Shown here piece by piece: positions 1-7,564 of a stretch of 64,000 bases of DNA. The position numbers were made by a program, and so were the translations under genes. The DNA comes from Pectobacterium sp. A5351 (GTDB lineage Bacteria > Pseudomonadota > Gammaproteobacteria > Enterobacterales > Enterobacteriaceae): assembly GCF_028335745.1 (NCBI RefSeq), contig NZ_CP116477.1:1240001-1304000 (forward strand), read 5' to 3'. A model generated the notes under the pieces. The model ran no database searches, was not told the origin of the DNA, and was given only the letters and a program-made list of their open reading frames with translations. Position 1 is the first letter of the stretch, and each line of letters starts with the position of its first letter.

Positions 1-2
1 CG

Positions 3-740
3 GATTTAAAAGCCTTTTCCGCGTTAGGGGCTTATGGGACGTCAGTCATTACTGCGCTGGTGGCGCAAAATACGCGCGGCGTGCAGTCTGTCTACCGGAT
101 TGAACCGGATTTTGTCGCGGTGCAGCTGGATTCGGTGCTGAGCGATGTACGTATCGACAGCGCCAAGATTGGCATGCTGGCGCAGACCGATATTGTTGAC
201 GCGGTTGCCGAACGCCTGCGCCATTATGCCGTGCCTTTCGTGGTGTTGGATACGGTGATGCTGGCGAAAAGTGGCGATCCGTTATTGGCACCGGAGGCGG
301 TGGAGTCGATCCGTCGTGAACTGCTGCCGCTGGTTTCTCTGATTACGCCCAATCTGCCGGAAGCCGCGGCGCTGCTGAATACGTCACCGGCCACCAACGA
401 GCGGGAAATGCGCGAACAAGGTGAAGCGCTGCTGGCTATGGGCTGTCAGGCGGTGCTGATGAAAGGCGGACACCTGAGCGAAGCGGAAAGCCCGGACTGG
501 CTGTTCAGCCGACAGGCCGAACCGCAGCGCTTTAGTTCCCCGCGCGTGAATACCCGCCATACGCACGGCACCGGCTGCACGCTGTCTGCCGCGTTGGCCG
601 CGCTGCGACCGCGCCACGATAGCTGGAGTGAGACGGTCTACGCCGCGAAGGACTATTTACAGCAGGCATTACAACAGGCCGACACGCTGGAGGTCGGGCA
701 CGGCATCGGCCCCGTTCATCACTTCCACCGCTGGTGGTAA
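3..740 (+). CDS. thiD: Hydroxymethylpyrimidine/phosphomethylpyrimidine kinase (5' partial)
   Basis: This is the C-terminal part of a ThiD kinase, which phosphorylates HMP and HMP-P for the pyrimidine half of thiamine in the cytoplasm. The reading frame is open from base 3 and encodes DLKAFSALGAYGTSVITALV, a typical ThiD region just after the N-terminal substrate site, so the start lies before the window. The GTG at base 60 is internal to the protein. The ribokinase-fold signature NTRHTHGTGCTLSAALAA, with its GTGC anion hole and catalytic Cys region, is near the C terminus. The gene ends with TAA. A short repeat fragment (about 743-773) follows directly. Confidence 0.95.
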   Translation, partial: DLKAFSALGAYGTSVITALVAQNTRGVQSVYRIEPDFVAVQLDSVLSDVRIDSAKIGMLAQTDIVDAVAERLRHYAVPFVVLDTVMLAKSGDPLLAPEAVESIRRELLPLVSLITPNLPEAAALLNTSPATNEREMREQGEALLAMGCQAVLMKGGHLSEAESPDWLFSRQAEPQRFSSPRVNTRHTHGTGCTLSAALAALRPRHDSWSETVYAAKDYLQQALQQADTLEVGHGIGPVHHFHRWW

Positions 741-742
741 AA

Positions 743-773
743 CGCACATGCAGCTTGAAGTATGGCAGGTATA
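743..773 (-). repeat. Fragment of ERIC-containing composite repeat (family B end module)
   Basis: The bases from CGCACATGCAGCTTGAAG through TATGGCAGGTATA match, with a few changes, the end module of the larger composite repeats at 37854-38192 (last ~35 bp) and 42868-43137 (first ~25 bp, reverse complement). Only the end module is present here, 3 bp after the thiD stop. No other structure is evident in the short gap before psiE. Confidence 0.6.
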
Positions 774-918
774 AGTAAATTGACTTGTACTTTACGTGAC
801 ATATTTGCCAGTAATTTCAAACTAAATTAAGCGTATTTGGGCGTGACAGTGCGGGGGCATCCGGTTACTTTGCAGTGAATTCTTGGCGTTAATGTGAAAT
901 AGGATGTGGGGATAATAT

Positions 919-1326
919 ATGGCAGGTTCTGCTCGCAGTGCGATGGCTGCCAAGGCGCTTCAGACGATACTCAATATCGGCCTGCTGGTGCTGGCGACCA
1001 TTCTGGTGATTTTTTTGGTCAAGGAAACGTTTCATCTGGCGAAAGTGTTGCTGATCTCCAACGAGAAAGATTCCTCCTATCAACTGATAGAAGGCATTGT
1101 GATCTATTTCCTGTATTTTGAATTCATTGCGCTGATCGTGAAGTATTTTCAGTCCGGCTATCACTTCCCGCTGCGCTATTTTATCTACATCGGCATTACG
1201 GCCATCATTCGCCTGATTATTGTCGATCACAAAAGCCCATCGGATACGCTGATTTATTCCGCGGCGATTCTGCTGCTTGTGGTAACACTGTATCTGGCAA
1301 ACAGTAATCGCCTGAAACGGGAATAG
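919..1326 (+). CDS. psiE: Phosphate-starvation-inducible protein PsiE
   Basis: This 135-residue inner-membrane protein matches PsiE over its whole length. Hydrophobic segments are at about residues 17-37, 58-78, 82-104 and 108-128, with the PsiE-typical stretch [25 protein letters not shown] in the second half. PsiE is induced on phosphate limitation in E. coli, but its biochemical role is not known. The ATG at 919 follows a purine-rich stretch (GGGGAT). I could not find a convincing Pho box upstream, so PhoB control is assumed from the family only. It is a single gene between thiD and the convergent yegS. Confidence 0.93.
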   Translation: MAGSARSAMAAKALQTILNIGLLVLATILVIFLVKETFHLAKVLLISNEKDSSYQLIEGIVIYFLYFEFIALIVKYFQSGYHFPLRYFIYIGITAIIRLIIVDHKSPSDTLIYSAAILLLVVTLYLANSNRLKRE

Positions 1327-1354
1327 TTGAAACAGGAATAATCGAAATTCGCCG

Positions 1355-2254
1355 CTATTCCAGCAGCGAGCACTGGGGCGGCAGGCGGCAGCGAATCGCG
1401 GCGGGAAGCACCTCGATACGGAAGCGTTTGGCGGTGAGCGGCTCGCCGTCCAGGTTAAATGTCATATCATCCGGAGCGGTGATCTCCAGCCAGGGCAAGG
1501 TAGCGGAAATCATGTTCTGGTTTTCGCTGCCGGTAAACCAGGCCTGAAGCATATTCGGCAGCAGCTCGGTTGCCGATAGCACGCTCAGTTCCAGTAGCCC
1601 ATCGTTAATTAGGGCTTCTGGGCAAAGTTCCTGTCCGCCGCCAGCCTGACGACCATTTCCCACCGCGATGACCAGCGTATCACCTGACCAGTGAAAATCC
1701 GGCCCGCGAATCTCACAGCACTCGGCTTGCAGCATGTCCATGCGAAAGAGCGCGTGTAGCACGTAAGACGCACTTCCCAGTGCGGCCTTCATCTTGGCGG
1801 GTGTCTCGGTGGTAATGCGCGTGGCGAAGCCGCCCGTTGCCATGTTGATGAAATAGTGGCTGTCGTTCACGTTGGCGATATCAATGGCGGTGGCGCGGCC
1901 TTTGATCGCCAGCGTTAGCGCGTTGTGCATCTCCATCGGAATCTGACAACTGGTGGCGAAATCGTTGGCCGTACCCAGCGGGACAATCCCCAAACACGGG
2001 CGCACCGCTTCCGGCTGCACCGCTAACGCGGCGGCGACTTCATTGACGGTGCCGTCGCCACCGGCGGCAATCACGTTATCCGCGTTGAGCTGGATTGCCT
2101 CTTCCACATAGCGTTTAGCATCGCCGTATTCCCAGGTCACGCGGACATGCAGCGTATAGCCGTCCTTTCGCAACGCATCAATGGCCTCGCGGAGTTCTTC
2201 ATTACCCGCACTCTTTCCATTCAGAATCAGCAGTGTCACCGGATTTTTTTCCAT
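1355..2254 (-). CDS. yegS: Lipid kinase YegS
   Basis: This is a diacylglycerol-kinase-fold lipid kinase of about 299 residues, the usual YegS length; E. coli YegS phosphorylates phosphatidylglycerol in vitro. The nucleotide-binding motif [13 protein letters not shown] is near residue 65, followed by [14 protein letters not shown]. The C-terminal beta-sandwich has the usual FNLDGEPL motif. The frame opens at 2260 (MAMEKNP), but the ATG at 2254 is preferred because AGGAG then sits about 8 bases upstream, whereas it is only about 2 bases from the first ATG. It is downstream of CyaR and trhP, as in E. coli. Confidence 0.93.
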   Translation of the reverse strand: MEKNPVTLLILNGKSAGNEELREAIDALRKDGYTLHVRVTWEYGDAKRYVEEAIQLNADNVIAAGGDGTVNEVAAALAVQPEAVRPCLGIVPLGTANDFATSCQIPMEMHNALTLAIKGRATAIDIANVNDSHYFINMATGGFATRITTETPAKMKAALGSASYVLHALFRMDMLQAECCEIRGPDFHWSGDTLVIAVGNGRQAGGGQELCPEALINDGLLELSVLSATELLPNMLQAWFTGSENQNMISATLPWLEITAPDDMTFNLDGEPLTAKRFRIEVLPAAIRCRLPPQCSLLE

Positions 2255-2363
2255 GGCCATTTCTCCTAAGCAGGATCGTGGGATTAATAATAGTCACTAA
2301 ATCGATAGCTAGACATCAGAAGAGTCGGTGAATGTGTTCGTGGGGAAAATGCGTGGGCGGGAG

Positions 2364-2458
2364 AAAAAGAAAAGCCAGCTCAAGGGAGATTGAGCTGGCC
2401 AAGGAGGTGGTTCCTAGTAGTATCACTACGCTTATTTTTCGTTCTATGTTTTCTCAGC
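2364..2458 (-). ncRNA. cyaR: CyaR (RyeE) small RNA
   Basis: Read on the minus strand, the region starts GCTGAGAAAACATA and contains the conserved CyaR segment AGGAACCACCTCCTTGGCC, then CTCAATCTCCCTTGAG and a U-rich tail. The 3' hairpin GCCAGCTCA/TGAGCTGGC (2373-2399) followed by a T-rich run is the intrinsic terminator. The location just downstream of trhP (yegQ) matches E. coli. CyaR is an Hfq-dependent sRNA that pairs with ribosome-binding sites through its CCACCUCC region to repress mRNAs such as ompX. The 5' end at about 2458 is inferred from the -10 hexamer TAGTAT (2465-2470). Confidence 0.93.
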
Positions 2459-2488
2459 GACGCAATACTAACCACAAGACCGGCGAAT

Positions 2489-2510
2489 TGATGTGATCTG
2501 TTTCTAATAT
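2489..2510 (-). promoter_or_regulatory. CRP site and promoter of cyaR
   Basis: On the minus strand, ATATTAGAAACAGATCACAT carries a full TCACA half-site and an imperfect left half (TTAGA for TGTGA). Its centre (2499.5) lies 41.5 bp upstream of the predicted start at 2458, the classical class II spacing. A -10 hexamer TAGTAT is at 2465-2470. E. coli cyaR is known to be activated by cAMP-CRP, which supports the call. Confidence 0.75.
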
Positions 2511-2633
2511 TCGTTAAAAAACCCTGAGCTTTGTAACGATACCTTCGGGCGGTTGACGTACCGAGTCGCGGTTGAGAAAGGTCGATAATAGGGGAGCATA
2601 CTATAAGGAAGGGATCGCCTTGTGGGAGGCATT

Positions 2634-2656
2634 GCCGGATGTACGGGACATCCGGC
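2634..2656 (-). terminator. Hairpin downstream of trhP
   Basis: GCCGGATGT (2634-2642) and ACATCCGGC (2648-2656) form a perfect 9-bp stem with a 5-base loop, 12 bases after the trhP stop. There is no T tract after it on the minus strand, so it may stabilise the 3' end rather than terminate by itself. Confidence 0.5.
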
Positions 2657-2668
2657 GGTATGACCGGT

Positions 2669-4030
2669 TTATTCCGCGTTAGGGTTACGCGTGGTGGTGC
2701 CCGGCAGATTGCGCAGCAGTAGCGCATAATCCAGCGAGACATCGTCCGGTACGGGCAGATAGACGATGTGGCCGTTACCCGGTGCCACATCGGCGGGTTG
2801 CCCTTTGATATTTTGCATGGATTCGATGGTGAATTGAATATTGCCGTTTGGCGTCATCATCTCCACGCTGTCGCCGCAGGAAAACTTGTTCTTCACCTCG
2901 ACTTCCGCCAGCCCATTGCGACGCACGCCGGTGAATTCACCGACAAACTGCTGACGATCGGAAACGGAATAGCCGTAATCGTAGTTCTGGTAATCTTCAT
3001 GCACGTGGCGACGCAGGAAGCCTTCGGTGTAGCCACGGTGTGCTAAGCCCTCCAGCGTTTCCAGCAGCGTCGGGTCGAACGGTTTACCCGCGACAGCATC
3101 GTCGATGGCGCGGCGATAAACCTGCGCAGTACGGGCACAGTAATAGAATGACTTGGTGCGGCCTTCGATTTTCAGCGAGTGCACCTGCATCTGCGTCAGG
3201 CGTTCAACGTGCTGGATGGCACGCAGATCGCGGGAGTTCATGATGTAGGTGCCGTGCTCGTCTTCAAAAGCGCTCATGTATTCGCCGGGGCGCATGCTTT
3301 CTTCCAGCATAAAGACTTTGTCGGTCGGTTCGCCGATGCCCAACGCAGGCTCAACATTCTTCACCGCGATAGGTTCGTGCTGATGAACGATATTGCCGAT
3401 ATCGTCCTCTTTACCTTCCTGAACCTTATATTCCCAGCGGCAGGCGTTAGTGCAGGTACCCTGATTCGGATCGCGTTTATTGATGTAACCGGACAGCAGG
3501 CAGCGGCCAGAGTAGGCCATACACAGCGCGCCGTGAACGAAGATCTCCAGTTCCATATCCGGCACGTTCTGGCGGATTTCTGCAATCTCTTCCAGCGACA
3601 GTTCGCGGGACAAAATGACACGCGTCAGCCCCATCTGCTGCCAGAATTTCACCGTCGCCCAGTTGACCGCGTTGGCCTGAACGGAAAGGTGAATATCTAT
3701 CTGTGGGAAGTTTTCCCGCACCAGCATAATCAGGCCCGGATCGGACATGATCAGCGCATCCGGCCCCATTTCGATCACGGGTTGCAGGTCACGCAGGAAG
3801 GTTTTCAGTTTGGCATTGTGCGGTGCGATGTTAACGACCACGTAGAATTTCTTGCCCAGTTCATGCGCTTCGTTAATGGCTTGCGCCAGCGTCTGATGGT
3901 TGAATTCGTTATTGCGTACGCGCAGGCTGTAACGGGGTTGACCGGCATAAATCGCGTCCGCGCCATAGGCAAAGGCGTAGCGCATATTTTTCAGCGTACC
4001 GGCCGGAGAAAGCAGTTCCGGTTTAAACAT
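2669..4030 (-). CDS. trhP: tRNA 5-hydroxyuridine synthesis protein TrhP (YegQ, U32 peptidase family)
   Basis: This 453-residue protein matches E. coli YegQ/TrhP in length and nearly throughout, from MFKPELLSPAGTLKNMRYAFAYGADA to the C-terminal TTRNP. TrhP makes 5-hydroxyuridine at the tRNA wobble position (U34) from prephenate. The family's Cys cluster is visible in HGALCMAYSGRCLLSGY and NQGTCTNACRW (around residues 170-195), and the U32 signature follows in HSLKIEGRTKS. It is a cytoplasmic enzyme. A tandem array of FNR-like boxes lies 120-190 bp upstream (4152-4220). CyaR follows downstream on the same strand. Confidence 0.95.
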   Translation of the reverse strand: MFKPELLSPAGTLKNMRYAFAYGADAIYAGQPRYSLRVRNNEFNHQTLAQAINEAHELGKKFYVVVNIAPHNAKLKTFLRDLQPVIEMGPDALIMSDPGLIMLVRENFPQIDIHLSVQANAVNWATVKFWQQMGLTRVILSRELSLEEIAEIRQNVPDMELEIFVHGALCMAYSGRCLLSGYINKRDPNQGTCTNACRWEYKVQEGKEDDIGNIVHQHEPIAVKNVEPALGIGEPTDKVFMLEESMRPGEYMSAFEDEHGTYIMNSRDLRAIQHVERLTQMQVHSLKIEGRTKSFYYCARTAQVYRRAIDDAVAGKPFDPTLLETLEGLAHRGYTEGFLRRHVHEDYQNYDYGYSVSDRQQFVGEFTGVRRNGLAEVEVKNKFSCGDSVEMMTPNGNIQFTIESMQNIKGQPADVAPGNGHIVYLPVPDDVSLDYALLLRNLPGTTTRNPNAE

Positions 4031-4151
4031 GGTATCTCTCGATTCTGATCACAAGTCAGGCTGCTCCGCGGCGGGAGCAGTAAAGGCGGAGGATTCTAGC
4101 GCTAATAGGGGAAAATTGCAGTAGACGACACACGAAAAGTGGGGACTTTGT

Positions 4152-4220
4152 TTGACATAAATCAATCGTTTGACGTAAATCAATCGTTTGATGCAAATCA
4201 ATTTTTTTGACCTAAATAAA
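4152..4220. promoter_or_regulatory. Tandem array of four FNR-like boxes
   Basis: Four near-copies of the FNR consensus (TTGAT-N4-ATCAA) stand at 4152-4165 (TTGACATAAATCAA), 4170-4183 (TTGACGTAAATCAA), 4188-4201 (TTGATGCAAATCAA, a perfect match) and 4207-4220 (TTGACCTAAATAAA). The period is 18, 18 and 19 bp. They lie between the divergent-side flank of trhP and the terminator of the reductase gene, so trhP is the only likely target. Binding by FNR is inferred. An alternative is a simple slipped tandem repeat. Confidence 0.55.
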
Positions 4221-4223
4221 GAA

Positions 4224-4249
4224 TGGCCTGCCATTAATCGAGCAGGCCA
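4224..4249 (-). terminator. Intrinsic terminator of the glutathionyl-hydroquinone reductase gene
   Basis: TGGCCTGC (4224-4231) and GCAGGCCA (4242-4249) form a stem with a 10-base loop, 12 bases after the stop codon at 4262. On the minus strand it is followed by TTCTTTATTT. Confidence 0.75.
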
Positions 4250-4261
4250 GATCTCGTCGTA

Positions 4262-5221
4262 TTAACGCGTCGCGAGACGGGATTTTCCAACCGTTTCACG
4301 GTTGTGGCGCTGAGACAAATCGACCAATGGGCCAACCGGTATAATTTGCGTCGGGTTCAGCCAGGCAATGCCGTAATAGCCCGCTTTGATGTGGTCGATA
4401 TTGACCGTCTCTGCGACGCCTGGCCACTGGTACAGCTCGCGCAGATAATTCGACAGGTTCGGGTAGTCGGCAATACGCTTCAGGTTGCATTTGAACGCGC
4501 CGTGGTAGGCCACGTCAAAACGTACCAGTGTCACAAACAGGCGCCAGTCGGCTTCGGTCAGCGTGTCACCGAGCATATAGCGATGGCTGCCCAGATGATC
4601 GTCCAGCTCGTCCAACGTGGTGAAGAGCGTGGTGACGGCAGCGTTATAGTGTTCCTGCGTTTTGGCGAACCCGGTCTTATACACGCCGTTGTTGACGTTG
4701 CGATACACGGTTTCATTCCAGCGGTCGATCTCGCTGCGCAGCTCTGACGGATAGAAATCGAGGGAGTTGCCGGTCAGGTCGTTAAATTCGCTGTTCAGCA
4801 TACGGATGATATCCGCCGATTCGTTATTCACGATGCGGCCTTCCACCCGATCCCACAGCACAGGGACCGATACCTTTCCGGTATAGTCGGGCACGCTGGC
4901 GGTGTACAACTGGTGCAGGTAGTGAATCTCCCCCACATGCTCACCCGCATCCTGCGGGGTGGCAAATTCCCAGCCGTTATCGGCAATGCGTGGGTTGGCA
5001 ACCGAAAGCGAAATGATGTTCTCCAGCCCTTTCAGCTTGCGGAAAATCAGCGTGCGTGACGCCCACGGGCAGAGATAGGAGACAAAAAGCTGGTAACGCC
5101 CCGCCTCTGGCACCAGCTCGGTTTGCCGAAATTTGGTTTCTTCGCGGTGGAATGCGCCGTTTTTGATCTCTTCCGCCGCGACATCGCCGTTAACCCATTT
5201 GCCATTCACTAAGCCTGACAT
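4262..5221 (-). CDS. Glutathionyl-hydroquinone reductase (GST omega-like, YqjG family)
   Basis: This 319-residue protein belongs to the Xi-class glutathione transferases, which reduce glutathionyl-hydroquinones. The catalytic Cys is in SYLCPWASRTLI (about residue 52), in the thioredoxin-like N-terminal domain. The family signatures VPVLWD and IVNNESADIIRMLN follow, then an all-helical C-terminal domain with NNGVYKTGFA and LTEADWRLF. E. coli YqjG has the same architecture (328 residues) but clear sequence differences, so this may be a paralogue rather than the orthologue. The start ATG at 5221 gives the standard MSGLVNGKWV N terminus. It is monocistronic with its own terminator at 4224-4249. 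Confidence 0.9.
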   Translation of the reverse strand: MSGLVNGKWVNGDVAAEEIKNGAFHREETKFRQTELVPEAGRYQLFVSYLCPWASRTLIFRKLKGLENIISLSVANPRIADNGWEFATPQDAGEHVGEIHYLHQLYTASVPDYTGKVSVPVLWDRVEGRIVNNESADIIRMLNSEFNDLTGNSLDFYPSELRSEIDRWNETVYRNVNNGVYKTGFAKTQEHYNAAVTTLFTTLDELDDHLGSHRYMLGDTLTEADWRLFVTLVRFDVAYHGAFKCNLKRIADYPNLSNYLRELYQWPGVAETVNIDHIKAGYYGIAWLNPTQIIPVGPLVDLSQRHNRETVGKSRLATR

Positions 5222-5436
5222 CTCTTTTCCCCTTGTCCGTTCTGTTGCAGGTGACCAATGTCCCGCACGGTGTGCGGGGTGATACCCGTTATTATTGTAG
5301 GCTTAAAAGAGTAACAGCCTTGGGAAAAGAGAAAATGACAAAATTTTCATTAAGTCAGACAGTATTTTTGACCAGCATGGGAAGGGGTTGGGGAGCTAGA
5401 GCCTAGTACCAGTCACTTAAGCATGGATTTAGGGGA

Positions 5437-5506
5437 AACACGGTGAGGAGGTTCCCGCAGGGATGCCTCACACCGTGGTCGCCCCGGTATCTCGATCCTT
5501 AAACGA
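5437..5506 (-). repeat. Palindromic 3'-UTR repeat (family C, copy 1)
   Basis: A ~70-bp unit with a hairpin CACGGTG (5439-5445)/CACCGTG (5470-5476) followed by GTCGCCCCGGTATCTCGAT and CTTAA. The same unit recurs at 21661-21727. Both copies sit 10-15 bp after the stop codon of a minus-strand gene. On the minus strand the stem is followed by TTTCCCC, so it could act as a terminator or mRNA 3'-end stabiliser. The rest of the gap from 5222 to 5436 has a small hairpin CCCGCAC/GTGCGGG near 5262-5279 and nothing else I can name. Confidence 0.6.
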
Positions 5507-5517
5507 TCAACATTAGG

Positions 5518-6066
5518 CTAACGCTTAGCCGCCAGCAGGCCGTACAGCGCGGAATCTGACACCTCGCCGTCCACAATCCAACGCTGCTTTAACCGCCCTT
5601 CCTGCGTGAATCCCAGTCGTTCCAGCGAGCGGGCTGAGGCCACGTTTCGGGGATCGATTTCGGCTTCCAATCGACTTAGTCCCGCCGTTTCAAAGGCAAA
5701 ATCCCGCAGGGCAGAGAGCGCTTCCGCCATATAGCCTTTGCCTTGCGCACTCGCCGCCAGACAGTAGCCGATTTCGGCGCGCTTAGACTCAATCTCAAGG
5801 TTGAACAGCACGCAGGTGCCGATCAGTTCGCCGCTCGTTTTCACCTCCAGACCCAGCTTCATGTATTGCCCGGCGCATAGCGCGCTCCAGTATTCGTCAA
5901 TCGCGTCGTGCGCCTGCTCGATGTGCTGCCAGGGCGGATGGTTCCAGAAGCGCATCACGACGGAATCGGACATAAAGACGAACAGCGCTGGAGCATCATC
6001 ACGATAAAGCGGGCGCAGCAGCAGGCGAGGTGTCTCGATTTTGGTGGTTTCGGAAAATGCAGTCAT
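5518..6066 (-). CDS. GNAT-family N-acetyltransferase (RimJ/RimL type)
   Basis: The frame is open from 6153, but the ATG at 6066 is the likely start: it gives MTAFSETTKIETPRLLLRPLYRDDA, the usual RimJ/RimL-type N terminus (ETPRLLLRP), and has GAGG about 11 bases upstream. The product is about 182 residues. The acetyl-CoA site is visible as EIGYCLAASAQGKGYMAEALSALRDFAF, with the Q/RxxGxG/A-like motif QGKGYMAEA, and the C-terminal part has NVASARSLERLGFTQEGR. The family acetylates protein N termini or small molecules, and the substrate is unknown. It lies downstream of the Vat-like gene, with the stop of that gene 53 bp upstream. Confidence 0.85.
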   Translation of the reverse strand: MTAFSETTKIETPRLLLRPLYRDDAPALFVFMSDSVVMRFWNHPPWQHIEQAHDAIDEYWSALCAGQYMKLGLEVKTSGELIGTCVLFNLEIESKRAEIGYCLAASAQGKGYMAEALSALRDFAFETAGLSRLEAEIDPRNVASARSLERLGFTQEGRLKQRWIVDGEVSDSALYGLLAAKR

Positions 6067-6118
6067 TATCGTGAAAGCCTCTTCTGTGTGGAACGGATTC
6101 GTGTGGAATAGAAGACGG

Positions 6119-6772
6119 TTATTCGGACAGATGGCCGGTTTGCAGTGCCGCAATATCGCCAGCCGCGAGGGCTTCCAGATGACGGGTGATTTTTTCTATC
6201 GGCCAGTCCCACCAGCACAGCGTTTCCAGTGCATGGATGACGTCCGGCGCAAAACGGGATTTAAGTATTTTGGCCGGATTGCCGCCAACGACCGTATAAG
6301 CGGGCACATCGGCGGTGACCACGGCACGTGACGCAATGATGGCACCATTTCCAATGCGGATGCCGGGCATGATCAGGGCGTCATAGCCAATCCAGACATC
6401 ATTGCCGATGATCGTGTCGCCTTTGTAAGGCAGATCGCCAGGCTTGGGTGTCACTTTTTCCCAGCCGTTGCCAAAAATCTGAAACGGGTAAGTCGACAGT
6501 CCGGAGAGCCGATGGTTAGCGCCGTTCATGATAAATTTTGCGCCATGCGCGATGGCGCAAAACCTACCGATGATTAATTTATCGCCGAGAAACGGATAGT
6601 GGTAGAGCACATTTTGCTCGAAATTTTCCACGCCGTCGGGATCGTCATAATAGGTGTAGTCGCCAATTTCGATATTCGGGTTGGTGACAATATTTTTGAT
6701 GAAACACACTTGGGGAAAACCGGCCATGGGGTAGCGGTTATCCGGATCGGGTCCGTTCAACATGGCCTCCAT
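6119..6772 (-). CDS. Vat/CatB-type hexapeptide-repeat acetyltransferase
   Basis: About 214-217 residues, aligned end to end with Vat streptogramin A acetyltransferases and related xenobiotic acyltransferases. Shared features include the N-terminal [10 protein letters not shown], the core ILYHYP-like [19 protein letters not shown], the catalytic His region [30 protein letters not shown], and the C-terminal [12 protein letters not shown]...WWDWP. The left-handed beta-helix hexapeptide repeats are clear at residues 110-165. The enzymes transfer acetyl from acetyl-CoA to a hydroxyl of the drug; whether this chromosomal homologue acts on an antibiotic is unknown. The start is uncertain: 6772 (MEAMLNG) or 6763 (MLNGPDP, which fits the family better). 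It lies 40 bp downstream of baeR. Confidence 0.85.
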   Translation of the reverse strand: MEAMLNGPDPDNRYPMAGFPQVCFIKNIVTNPNIEIGDYTYYDDPDGVENFEQNVLYHYPFLGDKLIIGRFCAIAHGAKFIMNGANHRLSGLSTYPFQIFGNGWEKVTPKPGDLPYKGDTIIGNDVWIGYDALIMPGIRIGNGAIIASRAVVTADVPAYTVVGGNPAKILKSRFAPDVIHALETLCWWDWPIEKITRHLEALAAGDIAALQTGHLSE

Positions 6773-6811
6773 AAGAGCATAAGTGCCAATAACAGCATCG
6801 CGCGATTGGCG

Positions 6812-7540
6812 TTATACCTCATTGCAGGGTGCCGCTTCCCAGCGATAGCCGATGCCGTATACCGTGCGGATAAATGAGGTCTCTTCGTCCAACTGCTCTA
6901 GCTTGCGACGCAGGTTTTTGATGTGGCTGTCGATGGTGCGGTCGGTCACGACGCGATAATCGTCGTAGAGCTTATCCAGCAGCGCCTCGCGGGAAAACAC
7001 CTTACCCGGCTCGGTGGAAAGCGTCTTGAGCAGGCGAAACTCGGCTGGCGTCAGGTCAAGGTTCTGCCCCAGATAGCTGGCCTGAAAGCCGCTTTTATCA
7101 ATCAGCAGAGCCGTTTCGGTTTTCTCGATGGCTTTCATACCGTCGTTCTGCCAGCCGCAGCGACGCAGCAGCGTTCTGACGCGCACGACGACTTCGCGTG
7201 GGCTGAAGGGCTTACAAATATAGTCATCGGCACCAATTTCCAGCCCCAGCAGGCGATCGATCTCCTCGCTACGGGCGGTGACCATAATAATTGGCACGTT
7301 GGAGAACTGACGGATGGTGCGGCAGAGCGTCAGGCCATCGCAACCCGGCAGCATTAAATCCAGCAAAATGAGTGCAGGAGAGTGCTGTCGCACCCACTCG
7401 ACGACATCGTGACCGTCACACAGCCAATGCGTCGCGTAGTCCGCCGCCTGAAGGTAATCCACCAGCAGTTGCCCCAGCTTGGGCTCATCTTCGACAATCA
7501 GAATAGGTGATGCCATAGCGAAATCGGGTGCGGTTGTCAT
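6812..7540 (-). CDS. baeR: Response regulator BaeR
   Basis: OmpR-family response regulator of 242 residues. The receiver domain has the acidic pair E17/D18 and the phosphoacceptor D61 in [13 protein letters not shown]. The C-terminal winged helix contains [30 protein letters not shown] and ends GYRWE. In E. coli, phosphorylated BaeR activates mdtABCD, acrD and spy in response to envelope stress such as indole, flavonoids and tannate. It is the last gene of mdtABCD-baeSR and follows baeS by 24 bp. The protein may begin at the first Met or at M9 ([11 protein letters not shown]). Confidence 0.95.
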   Translation of the reverse strand: MTTAPDFAMASPILIVEDEPKLGQLLVDYLQAADYATHWLCDGHDVVEWVRQHSPALILLDLMLPGCDGLTLCRTIRQFSNVPIIMVTARSEEIDRLLGLEIGADDYICKPFSPREVVVRVRTLLRRCGWQNDGMKAIEKTETALLIDKSGFQASYLGQNLDLTPAEFRLLKTLSTEPGKVFSREALLDKLYDDYRVVTDRTIDSHIKNLRRKLEQLDEETSFIRTVYGIGYRWEAAPCNEV

Positions 7541-7564
7541 AGTTCTGCTTATTTGGAGTGGATC

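Noticed and set aside
3179..4048. Plus-strand frame of 289 codons opposite trhP
   Set aside because: Antisense to a conserved gene along its whole length and without family similarity.
4152..4220. CRISPR-like array from regular 18-19 bp repeats
   Set aside because: Spacers are only 4-5 bp, there are no cas genes, and the units fit FNR boxes.
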